Positions 12,070-22,512 of a stretch of DNA of 64,000 nucleotides are shown one piece after another (position 1 is the stretch's first letter; every line of letters starts with the position of its first letter). Both the position numbers and the translations under genes were made by a program. This DNA comes from Heligmosomoides polygyrus polygyrus (taxonomy: Eukaryota > Nematoda > Chromadorea > Rhabditida > Heligmosomidae), in contig OX377205.1 of the NCBI GenBank assembly GCA_947396885.1, positions 24,105,407 to 24,169,406 of the forward strand, written 5' to 3'. The notes under the pieces were generated by a model. The model had not been told where the DNA came from. It ran no database searches and saw only the letters and a program-made list of their open reading frames with translations.

Positions 12070-12440
12070 TTTATTTAAGCCTAGACTAGCGGGTAGAGAG
12101 GCTATATGCTGTTACAGGATGTTTGGTTGCGATCAAAACTCTTGCACCAGGCGAGACTCGAACCCGCATCTTCTGGTCGAGCGCCCTAAGGCCCCGTTTA
12201 TACTTCGTCGCGGCGCGACGCGACGCCACGTATAGTGACCGTATTGATTGTGCGACGCGTTCGATCAATTTGGCGTCATTGCGTGGACATCGCGTCGCGC
12301 CGCGACGAAGTATAAACGGGACCTAACAGCACCAATGGTATAAGGCGTAGCATCGGTGCCCGGAAAGCAGAAGGTGCGGGTTTGAGTCTTGCCTGGCGTA
12401 AGAGTTTTGATCGCAACAAAACATCCTGTAACGAGAACCT
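12070..12440. repeat. tRNA-related inverted repeat, interrupted by a MITE
   Basis: On the minus strand the left half carries a B-box-like GGGTTCGAGTCTCGCC inside GATGCGGGTTCGAG, as in the T-arm of a tRNA. The right half (12355-12435) carries the same sequence in inverted orientation (GTGCGGGTTTGAGTCTTGCC), and both halves end in an ACAGGATGTTT-type terminus. A normal anticodon arm cannot be drawn, so this is a tRNA-derived repeat, not a tRNA gene. A related half-copy is at 39160-39295. The Harbinger-like MITE at 12190-12323 split it. Confidence 0.6.
12190..12323. mobile_element. Harbinger-like MITE with TAA target duplication
   Basis: The 36-base terminal inverted repeats differ at only two positions: GGCCCCGTTTATACTTCGTC at the left and the reverse complement of GGTCCCGTTTATACTTCGTC at the right, continuing into GCGGCGCGACGCGA. 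TAA flanks both sides (12187-12189 and 12324-12326). Three-base TAA/TTA duplications with GGCCCCG-like ends are the PIF/Harbinger pattern. At 134 bases with no coding capacity it is a MITE, and the near-identical ends suggest it is young. Confidence 0.75.
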
Positions 12441-12790
12441 GCCTTCACGACACCTTTAAAAGTAGAATACACGGCGCATCCAACAGGGACTAATTAATGC
12501 CTTTTTTATTTTATTCCATTTTAACCGCTTATTTTGCATATACGCCCGCCTTCTTAGAGACAGTCCCACTACAAAAAATCTCTCATGCGTTTGTAAAGAT
12601 GTTAAACAGCCTTGATGTGATACCATCGCTTCTTCATAGAGCTGATGGACTGTCGACAATTTCTATTTTTGATTGTTTTCGGCTTGTAATTGTTATATCG
12701 ATGTTCGATTGGTTTTTTGATTTTGATTTGTTCCAGTTATCCCTTTCTTGTTCTGTCTTCAGAAATGCAGCCAGGTCGGCCCAGATAGCT

Positions 12791-15700
12791 ATGGTGGAGC
12801 TCAGCAAAGTCGTGAGCGGCCTCGGTCTGACTCCACAGGCAGAGCAGGCGCTGATATCGTACTCCGATGATTTGCTAGATGCGGTTCGTTATCGTTTCGT
12901 TGCTTCACAATTCATAACGTCATGCAGTCGAGGTCAAATGTCCAACGGTTGATCGACCACTAAAGGCTGAGCAACGTTTCCTGCACTCATGTTGTGTAGA
13001 CAGTTCCTGGATTTTGGCCGAAGCAAGATGGTTTTCCGAGAGATACACGAGAAAAAAAGGCGCAGAAGTGTGATCAACCTTATTGTCACACCATCTTGAG
13101 CAAGCTTGGTGCAGTTCAATAACGAGGAAGCGGTAAAACTTGGGTGGTATTGAGATGTAAAACCGAATGAGAATGGTAGTTCGGAAGTAGTTTGGGGATA
13201 CTACTGTGACTTATTATGATCTGAAGGCTATTACGAATAAAAAAAATATGCGGTTAGTTCGGCAGTCTGAGTTGCGCCACTATCTTAGACACTACATCCT
13301 TATCATTTCCTTTGGTTGCTGATCTTGACTAACCGTAAACTCTACCCGCCAGGTCGTAATATTACTGAAGTCCGTACTATTTTTATCCGCGCGAAGTATC
13401 AACCATGGGATTCCTTCCCCAACACCTATCCTTTTTAACAATTTTATTCTCATCGATCTTGTTCTCGACCACCATCGGTGATTCGGGAACAAAATTTGGG
13501 CGTGTTTACGAAAATGAATGGCTTGTTATATTATTCGCTTTCAGTTGATTGATGCCATCTGCATAGAAGCCAGGGACAGGCGCGGTGTCAGAATAGACGA
13601 GAAGGACGTGCTGAATTCAGTTGAGACCATATCTCTATTTCCTGCAAGAGTGGTGAGTTTTCGTACTTGCGGCTTCTTAGAAGCACTTTTTGGAATCAGT
13701 GCTTTGATTTCGGTCTTGATTTTGATTTTGATTCTATTTTTTTTTTCAGTAAATACTGCTCCGCTTGAGTTGCACGAGTTTGACTCTTGTATTTTGCTAT
13801 ACAAAACAGCGTAATAAGAGCGTTATTTCGGTTAAGAGTATAATACCCTTTTTCACGCCGAATTGGGCACTTTTCAAATCAAATTGGACGCTTATAAGCT
13901 CCTCTAAGACTAACTTATAAATGTCCCTTTCAAGAAATTGGGTACAACTTCCTCTGAATTTTTATTTTACCTGCCCCACTAAGTGTAATAATTTTATAAA
14001 ATTTTTGTTTTTAGAGAAAAACAAATTAAAATTTCAAAGCACAGCAAAGAAACGCAGGCATATAGTGCATTAAAAGTGATTATGTGAGGCATTTCTCCAG
14101 TTTTGGTTGAAGGGTAACGTGCTAACCAATTCTCAGGCTTGTGACAGACAATTACTTTAGGGTCAAGATTCTATTTGTAGTTTTAGGTGATCAGAGTTGT
14201 TGTATGAAATCAAGGTTCAAAAGGACGAATGCAAAACGTATACTTTTCAAGCGCAAGCCTGATATGAATGTTATTTACACTGTCAATCAAGGAAGCATCG
14301 CGACACATTGAGCATTGAGCAAGCACTCGGGGCGATCTCAAGACCAATTCGTTCATAAAATCTTCGTTTTCCTGCCCTGCGAGAAATAAGTCATAAAGTT
14401 TTGCTGAAGTGATAAAGTTTCTATGAAAATCGAGACACCATTTTTGGATACCCTGTCCTGACTGGAGGTTTTCACTGAGACACGATCTCAATATTGTTTT
14501 AAAATATTTTTGGGAAATCTTCAAGAGTGGAAAACTGAGAAAATTATGTAAAATTCCAGTTACTTCTTTTCATTTACGTTGGTTGTGTTGCGATGATTGT
14601 GTGTAGTAACAAAAACCCGTGTCGGTTTACGGTTTTATCAATGAACAGTGAGTCACAGTGTCTGAATGAACTATTAGTCTCCTGTTTCTTCACGGGAATA
14701 CGTATTCGCTTTTGCTTTTTGTATCTATTAGTTAAAGGCGTTCAAAGGGACGGCGTCTTTGTCAGGAGTCTAGAATACATTGGATCCGAATGAATTATTT
14801 TCTGATATCCCGGTTCGATTCATCCAAAATGCTGAGGCATGCGAAATCGCCACTATCCGAATCATCCAATTATCCGAGGATTTTCGATCAGATCCAATGC
14901 GTACTGTCTAGCTCACTATTCCAAGCGCCGTTTTCACGTCTAGAATACATTGGATCCAAATGAATTATTTTCTGATATCCCGATATTCTGATTATCTGAT
15001 AATGAAGAGGAACTTTTTATAAGTGAGGTAACTTAAATACTACTAGTTTTAGAGCACTTATTTCACTGGAGAGTTATGTATGTTAAGAGTGTCCGATTGC
15101 TTCTAAAAGAGTTCATATTTCAGATTCCTCGCACATGTCTGAAGATCTTTAACCCGACGGCGAGGCCCGATGATGAAGCGCCTCCCCGTCCACCTCCAAA
15201 AGCCGCCGAGAACGATCAGCAAAAACCTGGTCAGCCGAGAATTCGACCGCGCAAGCCGCTTATCGACGAGGCTCGGTTCCTCGAGGATATCCGTAGGATG
15301 AAACCGAAGGACCCACGGGAACCTCAGACCTACTACTCGCACAAGATGACCCTCGAGGCGAAGGAACTGCGACCGCTTCTCGGAGCCGCTGCGCTAGCGG
15401 AAGTGACTGCTGCCATGGAGCGGCCAGCGCGACACTTTGTCGGTCGACCGGAACCCCTTATCACCGAGGATCGAGGCTGTGTGCAGCCAGAGCTCTCGAC
15501 TTACTACCGTTATAGGGACTACCTGGGTATAGTTGGCCCGATGCCGAATATCAAGCCCAAGGTCGGTCCAATGACAACGATTCCAGCATATTTGCAAGCG
15601 CTGCAGCAGAGGAACGAGATGCTGGGCATGCCGCCGGGAGGCGCTGCTCCCGTGCAGCCGCATCCGATGGGCCGTCCTGTGCAGCAGCCCAGGAATGCCA

Positions 15701-16377
15701 TACCCCAGTCGTTGCCGTATCAGCAAGCCGTCCAACAGCAGGTCTACCAACCGCAGCAGAACTTCCCGATGCCGCTAGACCCCCGGCAGGTCTTGCAGAG
15801 GATGCACCCTCATGATGCCGCCAAGTTGTACCATGAGCTCCTCCAGCGACAGCGTCGAGAGAGCTGGGTCGATGACCTGGAGCGCTCGGCACTGATGTCG
15901 CCTACTCCTCCGCTAACCGAGTGTGAATACCCGCTGTGTGGAGGAGGAGAGCACTACCACTGCGTGTCTTCGAGGCGAAGCGCCGACTTGACGCTGTCTC
16001 TAACGGTTCCGCAATTGGAACCCACCGCCGAGTCTCCCCCGTGCACTCGAGAGCTCACACCACCAGATCTGGAGGTGATCGACATCCCCGATGGACCAGT
16101 GGATCACGTTGACTGCCCTGAGTACTACGCGGCAATGAACAGGGGGTCCAAGGAGAAAAGAGACGGTGCTAAGCTAGAAAAGGCGCCTGAACCGCGCAAA
16201 GAGCCTAAGCAGGAGCAGGAAAAGGAGAAGGCAGCTGCTACTGCTGCAGCGCCTGGTCCTAGGGAGATAGTGCTGCCGAAGCCGCCACCCGGTTTGTCGC
16301 CGAAGGAGGCGGCCCTGTTCGAGAGGTGCGTAAGGAGGCTAGAGCTCATCGCCAGAGGTGGGCGCGTCGCCCACTGA
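12791..16377 (+). CDS. Histone-fold (TAF12-like) protein with proline/glutamine-rich tail
   Basis: Three exons joined in phase 0: ATG 12791 to 12883 (donor GTTCGT, weak), 13545-13652 (acceptor TTTCAG, donor GTGAGT) and 15124-16377 (acceptor ATTTCAG, stop TGA). The product is about 484 residues. Residues 1-60 read as a histone fold: ELSKVVSGLGLT, SYSDDLLDALIDAICIEARD, then RIDEKDVLNSVE. The pattern DDhh..hh.A.C..AR.R....E.KDV...E matches TAF12-type TFIID/SAGA subunits best, though other histone-fold factors remain possible. The long tail is rich in P, Q and R (KPLIDEARFLEDIRRMKP, a QQ-rich middle, and a charged KEPKQEQEKEKAAATAAA stretch) and I cannot name it. A TCTTCAG acceptor at 12762 could be a trans-splice site; the leader would hold an 8-codon upstream reading frame. 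AATAAA at 16705 is a possible polyadenylation signal. Intron 2 holds repeats. Confidence 0.65.
13838..14090 (+). repeat. AT-rich foldback repeat, plus arm only
   Basis: Begins with an ACCCTTTTTCACGCCGAATT terminus and contains the ATTTTATAAAATTTTTG core of the family described at 346-1168. It lies in intron 2 of the histone-fold gene. The opposite arm was not recognised. Confidence 0.5.
14768..14982. repeat. 45-bp direct repeats bounding a TTGGATCC-family element
   Basis: A 45-base sequence starting GTCTAGAATACATTGGATCC occurs at 14768-14812 and again at 14938-14982 with one difference. Between them, 14848-14918 (ATCCAATTATCCGAGGATTT) matches the inverse of 22785-22835. The same family is near 17244 and 17505-17640. 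It lies in intron 2 of the histone-fold gene just before the last exon. Non-autonomous DNA element remnants are likely. Confidence 0.55.
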
Positions 16378-16901
16378 TTCAGGTCCGCATTGGACCTTCC
16401 TCTATCATTCTCTTAAATTTTATGTCATCTTTTTCATATAATAACGTATTCAATGGGTGAATTGTGTCATTAACACCAAGTGTCATTACTGTCTCGTGTC
16501 ATATGTTCGTAGCGGTGTACTCTTATGGTTAGCACTTTAAGTACTGGTTACCTCTTGGAAAAGGTTTCGGCTAAGTGTTTCTGCCTCATAAATTGTCGAC
16601 TTTATCACTTACCCACGAGCATTTGTTTGTGTTAGGGCCCACCAGTGGCACTACATTCGCTTGTTGTCATAAGTGCTCGCTTTAACTACAATATACTGGG
16701 TTCAAATAAAGTTGGATCAGTCCTTGACAAGCAGTGGTCAATAACACATACAAATCTGAATTTCATTGTTTGTTATTCAGAAGATTTTCGAGGAAAACTA
16801 GATGTGTATTTTGTGGGGAAGTTCATCATGATTCAGGGTTGCCTCATTGTCAAGGCATGAGAAGAATGCTGGGGAGATCTTCACAGAGTGCAAAAACATC
16901 A

Positions 16902-17080
16902 GGGGCTGGATTCATCAACGACTCGCGTAACTTTAACGGAGAATTGTAAGCTTATCAAGCGATATGGTGAGCGATAAGCCGCATCAAATGCTCAACAAAA
17001 TAACTTATCGCTCCTCATATCGCTTGATAAGCTTACAATTCTCCGTTAAAGTTACGTAAGTCGTTGATGAATCCGGTCCC
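16902..17080. mobile_element. Foldback MITE, CCGGATTCATCAACG family, copy A
   Basis: Nearly perfect palindrome. GGGGCTGGATTCATCAACGA at the left is mirrored by GTCGTTGATGAATCCGGTCCC-type sequence at the right. The arms continue through GGAGAATTGTAAGCTTATCA with a loop of about 30 bases. The arms are about 75 bases each. No coding. Shares its ends, but not its interior, with 17367-17497, 24356-24512 and 50706-50890. Confidence 0.75.
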
Positions 17081-17198
17081 AGGATTACGTAGACAAATTA
17101 GGTACTTGCAGCCATGACTACTGAACCTCACAATGAGATCGTCCAAAAATAATGGCGGATTTCAAGAACTGCATTCATACAGAAAAGAAAAAGCCCTG

Positions 17199-17300
17199 TG
17201 TGCGGATTCATCAACGATTAATCCGGATATTATATGGTAGACATTGGATCCGACGCGGATTCGGACCATTTTTTTTCAAATCCAATTTTAAGGGATTGTG
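17199..17300. repeat. Half MITE end plus TTGGATCC fragment
   Basis: GTGCGGATTCATCAACGATT is a single terminus of the CCGGATTCATCAACG family with no partner nearby. It is followed by ACATTGGATCCGACGCGGAT of the other family. Confidence 0.45.
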
Positions 17301-17366
17301 CGAACAATCAGACTTTGAAAGCCCCTAAGAGTCTTGGAGGGACTCAAATACGTGTGATTTTCACCA

Positions 17367-17497
17367 GGGGTCAGATTCATCAACCGCTTACCGCCCTCTA
17401 AGGGTGAAACACCACCAAACCCCCGGCATTCATTAGCATCAAGTTTTGGCGACATTTTCACAGTTAAAGAGCGATAAGCGGTTGATGAGTCTGGCCC
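17367..17497. mobile_element. Foldback MITE, CCGGATTCATCAACG family, copy B
   Basis: GGGGTCAGATTCATCAACCG at the left and CGGTTGATGAGTCTGGCCC at the right are inverted. The inner CGCTTA and TAAGCG also pair. The interior differs from the other copies. Confidence 0.65.
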
Positions 17498-17504
17498 AAG
17501 TAGG

Positions 17505-17640
17505 ATTTTCGGATAATTCACATAACTGATTTTGACAAGAAATCTGGTGTTGTCTGATTCGGCTATCCAATATGAGATTTGGAGAAATCAGTCATTTTTT
17601 CAGAAGTCAACTATTCGGATTATCCGAAAATCCGTTCTTC
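17505..17640. repeat. Small inverted repeat (TTTTCGGATAATTC)
   Basis: GGATTTTCGGATAATTCA near 17503 pairs with CGGATTATCCGAAAATCCG near 17613-17632. A remnant of the same AT-rich family seen at 14848 and 22785. Confidence 0.45.
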
Positions 17641-17859
17641 TTGAAGCTACTCATCTCTAAATCAGCCCAAGATCCAGGGCTTTTCAGAAGTGCCATTATT
17701 CGCATAATTCTTTCGACCTGGTTTGAAGAAAGTGACGGACGCCAACTATCGCAATCGGCGTCGGATCTAATGTTTGGTATGCGAGGTGAAAGGGAGAAGC
17801 ATATTGTGCCTTACCCACTCATTCACGGGTAAAGTGCTGGGGGAGGCTACTCAACGATC

Positions 17860-18235
17860 GTTACAATGAAGCATTCCAAGGACTATAAGAACACTTCCCC
17901 GGAGTTCCGAGCTTCGCCGATACTTGAAGATCAGAGAAGCTGTCGCATGGGTGAAGTCGTCGAAATTAGATGGGTCGGCCGCATAATGCGCTTCGAAGAC
18001 ACCTGCAGTACAAGAGCCGTCAGCGCCTGGATTCTGCGGGATGTCAAGAGGACACCTGGACGCCCATCAACGTGTTGGTCGCGCTTCTTCGTCAAAACCC
18101 TGAACGAACGATATGACGCTCTTCGTGTCCCTTGAGCGGGGAAGATGCATTGGTGCACTTTGGCACGCGACAGGGGCGAATGGAGACGCTTCTGGCGCCC
18201 GCTCGAGCAAGTCGATGATTAACAGGATGAGAGGC
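17860..18235 (+). pseudogene. 3' end of an RTE-like LINE (family B)
   Basis: Encodes the C-terminal part of a LINE polyprotein: IRWVGRIMRFEDTCSTRAVS, WILRDVKRTPGRPSTCWSRF, KTLNERYDALRVP, a stop, then TLARDRGEWRRFWRPLEQVD. Close relatives are at 27530-27885 and 40565-40665, with older ones at 21050-21320 and 22140-22480. The stop after RVP and the missing 5' part make it a dead 3' fragment. Confidence 0.7.
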
Positions 18236-18274
18236 GATACAGGAACAGACGTACATTTGAGAACACAGTATAGC

Positions 18275-18560
18275 TAACAGCAGTGGATGGTCTCGATATC
18301 CTGAACATACGACCACATTGTCGTCAGCGAAAAGAAGATGATGTGGTTGCCCATTGTCGATCTTCACTGCAACTCCAGGTCTCGAAGGATGATTTCGAAG
18401 GCGGCTCTGAAGAACTTCTTAGTGTGGTATTCCTTCTCCGAACTGTCCTCATAACGGTGACGATGACGTCCCTAGGGAATGACGAGATCTTGATCGAGAG
18501 TTCACTGTGTAGCTGTCGATGGTTTGCGCATCTTTAATGAATCGGTTGCGAAGTGGAGTA
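18275..18560 (-). pseudogene. RTE-like LINE reverse transcriptase fragment
   Basis: On the minus strand KIDNGQPHHLLFADDNVVV (about 18370-18305) is the catalytic FADD block of a reverse transcriptase. Upstream frames give broken pieces of the preceding domain. It abuts the plus-strand 3' end at 17860-18235 tail to tail, so the two pieces come from separate events or a rearranged element. Confidence 0.65.
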
Positions 18561-18862
18561 TGACACTTTGGGCCAAAATGCTAATACAGTAAGAGACCGT
18601 ATACTATTTATGCGAATACATTCTCGAATCTAATTTTTCGACCTTCCTTTTCCCAAATTTATTCAGCACAACCTCATCACGAGGTAGTTCTCAGTTTCAC
18701 GATTCAAAGCCGCAATCAAAGACCTTTATTAAAAAGCACATAAGAAGAGGAGCATCCACAAATACCGGAAAGAACAAGATGCGCAAAATCGATCACAACA
18801 CGGAGTATTCAACCCGAAAAGGGACTAGTTATACACACCACCACGCAGAGCCACTTATCAGG

Positions 18863-20543
18863 TTAGCCTATGAGTGGTTGAGCCATCGGAGGGCAGATGT
18901 AGTTGTGCCCGAGCCATTGCACAGCGTTGCAGTGCGAAGCGTGGACGACGTTCCTGCAGAAGAGACCGCCGTCGAGAGCGAAGAGACACTCACAGAAGGC
19001 GACATCGCAGGCCAGCTGGGTGAGGGCGCAGGACGAGTAGCAGTTGTCGTGCCGACCACAGCACACGTTGACTGAAACGAGGATGGTGCTTGGTGGCTTC
19101 TTCGATTGGTTGCTTTGCAAAGAGACGGACAGAGTGGACATCTAGGCTCTCTTTTCAAAAATGGCAGACCACCTCAAAGCCAGCCTAACGTTTTTGGAAT
19201 CGAACTGAAAATCTTCCAAATGAAGGCATCCAAGCTCCTTCCAGGTTAAATTAGAGACTTTTCAAAAAGGTTAAAATAAGATTTTAAAGGCCAATTTTAG
19301 TATAAGTTGTTTTGAAGTTTCAGGACACTTACCCAAAAAGCGAACGGATTGTTTGAAATTTTGCAAAATTGTTTTTTCAAGGAAGAATAGTTTAAAACCT
19401 GTTTTAAAGAACAGGAAACCGGCCATTTTTAGCGCCAAAAGAAGCTACTAAAAAGTCAGCCGGAATGAAGCCAGTATAAATCATAGGTTAGTCTATTACG
19501 GTGAGATAATGTTTTATACCATTCTCGGTTTTATGCAGACCTTCTAGCGATTTCTCCAGGCTTACAGTGCCAAGACCCGGAACGGAATTGAATATCGGCG
19601 AGCACCAGCAGGTAATCCTCTATTTCAGGTACAACTGCTTTTATGCCCTTCATCAGTCTGTGCCCTACCCTTGCGAATCGGTATGCATCGTGGGATAGTG
19701 GGTACTAGACCTCATGATGCAAAACTGTATGCAGTTCTACCCAAACTTGTGCTAAGCAATTGGAGTCTTTACTTCTTTAAAGAGGGCGAAACCCCTGGCG
19801 TTTGCGCTGGAAGCATGGTGTTTCTGAAGAACAACAGATTCTCGGATCTGTCCTGGGGGAGTGGGGGAGCGGGGGGGGGGGGCACTCCACTTGTACTCAT
19901 TGACAACGGCGGCAAAACTGGAAGCAAACTAGTCTACCAAGCCAATATTGTGAATTGACATACGAAAGGACTTTTTGTTGTAGTTAGAAGAGGTCTCGCT
20001 GTTTATGTTGGCGATGTACCCCTCCGACTAGGATAGATCTGAACTCTCAAGTGGATCTTTGTCCCTAAGAGGTGAAAATATCGTAAAAAATTTCTTCGCG
20101 CCAGGCATGCGAGAGTATGAAAGTTCGGAAATTGTAATAAAAGTTTGGTGCTGCCAAATTTCATGGTAGAGCTTCGAAAAGATTGATTATTATGATTCCC
20201 ATATGGAAGCTGTCCAAATCGAACAAAAATCCTCTTACTACAGTCTGAATTTGCAATAGAGAATAGCGAACACCTTCTTCACAACCTGGTAGAGTCACAG
20301 TTTGTCAAGGATTTGTCAAACGCGGTCAGATTTCAGTGCAGTTCATAAGCAATACGATAGTTGAGCTCCCAACGCTAAGCACTCACTTCCGATCTGATCG
20401 CAGTCCATGGTCATTAGAAAAGAGGAGAATCGCGAAGTGACATCAGTACCGCAGTGGTACTCATCGAACGGAACCTGGCCGACACATCGATTGATCGCTA
20501 CTTCCAGCACGATTGATAGTATCGATAATAGAGATGTTTGCAT
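18863..20543 (-). CDS. Secreted phospholipase A2-like protein
   Basis: Two exons: ATG 20543 to 20387 (donor GTGAGT, phase 1) and 19071-18863 (acceptor GTTTCAG, completing an Ile codon; stop TAA). The product is 121 residues. Residues 1-23 (MQTSLLSILSIVLEVAINRC) look like a signal peptide. The mature part begins near EYHCGTDVTSRF, which resembles the CGTD segment of nematode PLA2-like proteins. The active-site motif is VCCGRHDNCY with the His-Asp pair, followed by a run of cysteines (CDVAFCECL, LFCRNV, SHCNAV); twelve Cys in all after the signal peptide fit a disulphide-rich secreted enzyme. A canonical calcium loop (YGCYCGxGG) is not evident, so activity is uncertain. The 1.3-kb intron carries repeat sequence. 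Expected role is hydrolysis of the sn-2 ester of phospholipids outside the cell, inferred from the family. Confidence 0.8.
19190..19470 (+). repeat. AT-rich foldback repeat fragment in the PLA2 intron
   Basis: Contains the ATCTTCCAAATGAAGGC, GATTGTTTGAAATTTTGC and GGAAACCGGCCATTTTTAG-like blocks shared with 23711-24040. Ends are not well preserved. Confidence 0.4.
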
Positions 20544-21040
20544 AGAACGAATGCGTGGTGGCAGTGGATTTATAGGGAGATATCCGCTCGGAAAACTGGT
20601 CCACAGTTGGACAGTAAGAGCATCGCTGCGCGGTAATACTAAACCGGGATCCATAACACGGGATCATTCCGCAATAGTCGACCGATATTCGTTCGAAAGA
20701 GACGCAACAATAGAGGTGTCCAGTGCAGTGCTTCGGGTAGGGCACCTGGATAAATTCAAAGGCTTCACTGAGGTACACCTTTGGCCTAAACTGGTGAAAG
20801 GCTGGGATGTCAAGAATTGTTTATTTTATTAGGCTGATGCTTTGATTTACATATGTTGTTGTAATTCTAGAGTGATTGTGTGTGTATTGATGTGTCTATA
20901 TTGATTTGTTTCTAAATTTGCTCGCGCCAGACCTTCATCTACGCTTTTAAAAAATAGTTAGAATAGATTAAATTCTTGCCTAACTTATTGCACCACGACG
21001 CTCGTTATTAATTGCTACGCTGTGTATAAATTAAAACGAC
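20544..21040. other. Upstream region of the PLA2-like gene
   Basis: No second gene or repeat recognised. The open frames here are read-throughs and shadows of the PLA2 first exon. The promoter of the minus-strand PLA2 gene should lie here, but no defined element can be pointed to. Confidence 0.35.
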
Positions 21041-21049
21041 CCAATCGAT

Positions 21050-21320
21050 ATCGACCACGCACACGAGCACCTTATGGGCCGGAGCTCCGAGCTTCGTAGA
21101 TGTTCGAAAATCGGGTTCTGCATGGGGCAAGTCGTCAATGATTAGGTGGGCCGGTCCAATGCGGCTCACAGGCAACCGCTTAAGGAATAGCCAACCAGAT
21201 TTTACGTGGTGTCGAAAGCATGCCAGGACATTGGTTGGAATTCTTCATGAAGGCCCTGAACGGATTCTTTAACTGCCAATTCGACCCTCAAAAAATCTCG
21301 GCCCTGATCGTTGCCCACTT
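21050..21320 (+). pseudogene. Old RTE-like LINE (family B) fragment, inverted partner of 22140-22480
   Basis: Frames give GPELRASKMFENRVLHGASR, then SMPGHWLEFFMKALNGF, matching the family B C-terminus at low identity. The same segment occurs inverted at 22140-22480, sharing CACGAGCACCTTATGGGCC-like and GGAGCTCCGAGCTTCG-like sequence, making arms of about 270 bases around a 0.8-kb centre. Confidence 0.55.
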
Positions 21321-21555
21321 GTTTATAGTAGTGTTGAACTCGAAACCGAAATAGTACACGCATTATTGCTCGAATGACGTTTCGGTGATGTCGTCTTCTT
21401 CAGAGTTCCAAACTTGGGTGATTAAAAAAAAGCTTGGATAATTAACTATTAATTAACTATAATTCATGACTATAAGCAAGTGGGCAACGTAAGCGCCGAA
21501 GCAAAGTTTCTCAGTATCATCTAAAGAGCGCAATAAATGGTGTAGTGTTTAAAAT

Positions 21556-21800
21556 AGCGTGTGGCAGCGCAGTGAGAGAAGGCGCTGGTGGTCTTCCACA
21601 CCCCCGTCAAGCTACTCGGTTCGGACCTCACTCAGACCTACCAAGCCCTCCACCCCTTCGGGACCCGTGAATTCGTATCAGGCTTGTCTGAGAAGAAAAT
21701 TGCAGTAAATTGTTCATCGACTGGCTACCACAATTCGTTGTGCATGCCAAGAAAATATTCAAACTGCCTCCGTGGCATCCTGTAGAAAGCAAGGCTGATC
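21556..21800 (+). repeat. SINE copy
   Basis: A-box-like GTGGCAGCGCAGTGAGAGA, then B-box-like CGGTTCGGACCTC, the CCAGACTTGTCTG-like middle (CAGGCTTGTCTGAG) and a CGGCATCCTGTAGAA-like 3' part. The 3' TTTATCC tail is lost. It lies between the two inverted LINE arms. Confidence 0.6.
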
Positions 21801-22139
21801 GCAAACATTAGTCAAGTAACACCGTCCTTTCTCCTCAATCTTACCGCCCAGATATATAATATACGGAGAGCATTCCAGAGAGAGTGGTTAACGGTTAAGG
21901 AAGAAGAGGATGTATTCTTACTCATCCGAAAGACTTGAGAATTTCCTAAGAATCCATTTGTAGATGGTAGAACGAGTAAGAGTGACGTATCGCAGAAAAT
22001 GGAGAAGCATGTCATCAGACTGAAGCCTGCTAGAGGGACTGCTATGAAATTCGATGTAATGTGGAGTGGAGATAGCATCCATGGAATCGTGCGGCTACAT
22101 TAACCCAGCCTAATTCGAAGCCCTTATATCAGGTGTACC

Positions 22140-22480
22140 ACCTATCATCCCGTTGGCTGCCGAATTGCTCGAGCGGACACCAGCAATGTCTCCAGCGAGG
22201 AGGATCACTAGACCATTCCGGTGCGCTCGAAATAGGTAGTTGACGTTCATGAAGAAGTCCGACCAACGCTCTGGTGCTCCTTTGACACCCCATAAAATGT
22301 GGTTGGCTACGGTATTTCTTCAGCGGTTGTCTGTGAACCGCATTGGACCGGCCAACCTAATCATTGACGACTTGCCCCATGCAGCGTCTGATTTTCGAAC
22401 GTCTACAAAGCTCGGAGCTCCGGACCATAAGGTGCTTGTGTGCGTGATCGATATCGATCGTATTGATCGTGCCTTTCAAA
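22140..22480 (-). pseudogene. Old RTE-like LINE (family B) fragment, minus strand
   Basis: Minus-strand frames give GAPSFVDVRKSDAAWGKSS, MIRLAGPMRFTDNR and ILWGVKGAPERWSDFFMN, the C-terminal LINE block seen at 17940-18120. Stops interrupt it. Confidence 0.6.
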
Positions 22481-22512
22481 GACCTTTAAAGAAGGAAAAG
22501 GAATGAATGGAT

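Noticed and set aside
12497..12762. Open frame extending upstream of the histone-fold exon
   Set aside because: The strong acceptor at 12762 and the low-complexity, Phe-rich translation before it suggest non-coding sequence; the exon is taken to start at 12763 and the protein at 12791.
15103..16349. Several minus-strand frames opposite the large histone-fold gene exon
   Set aside because: Shadows of a GC-rich coding exon read on the other strand.
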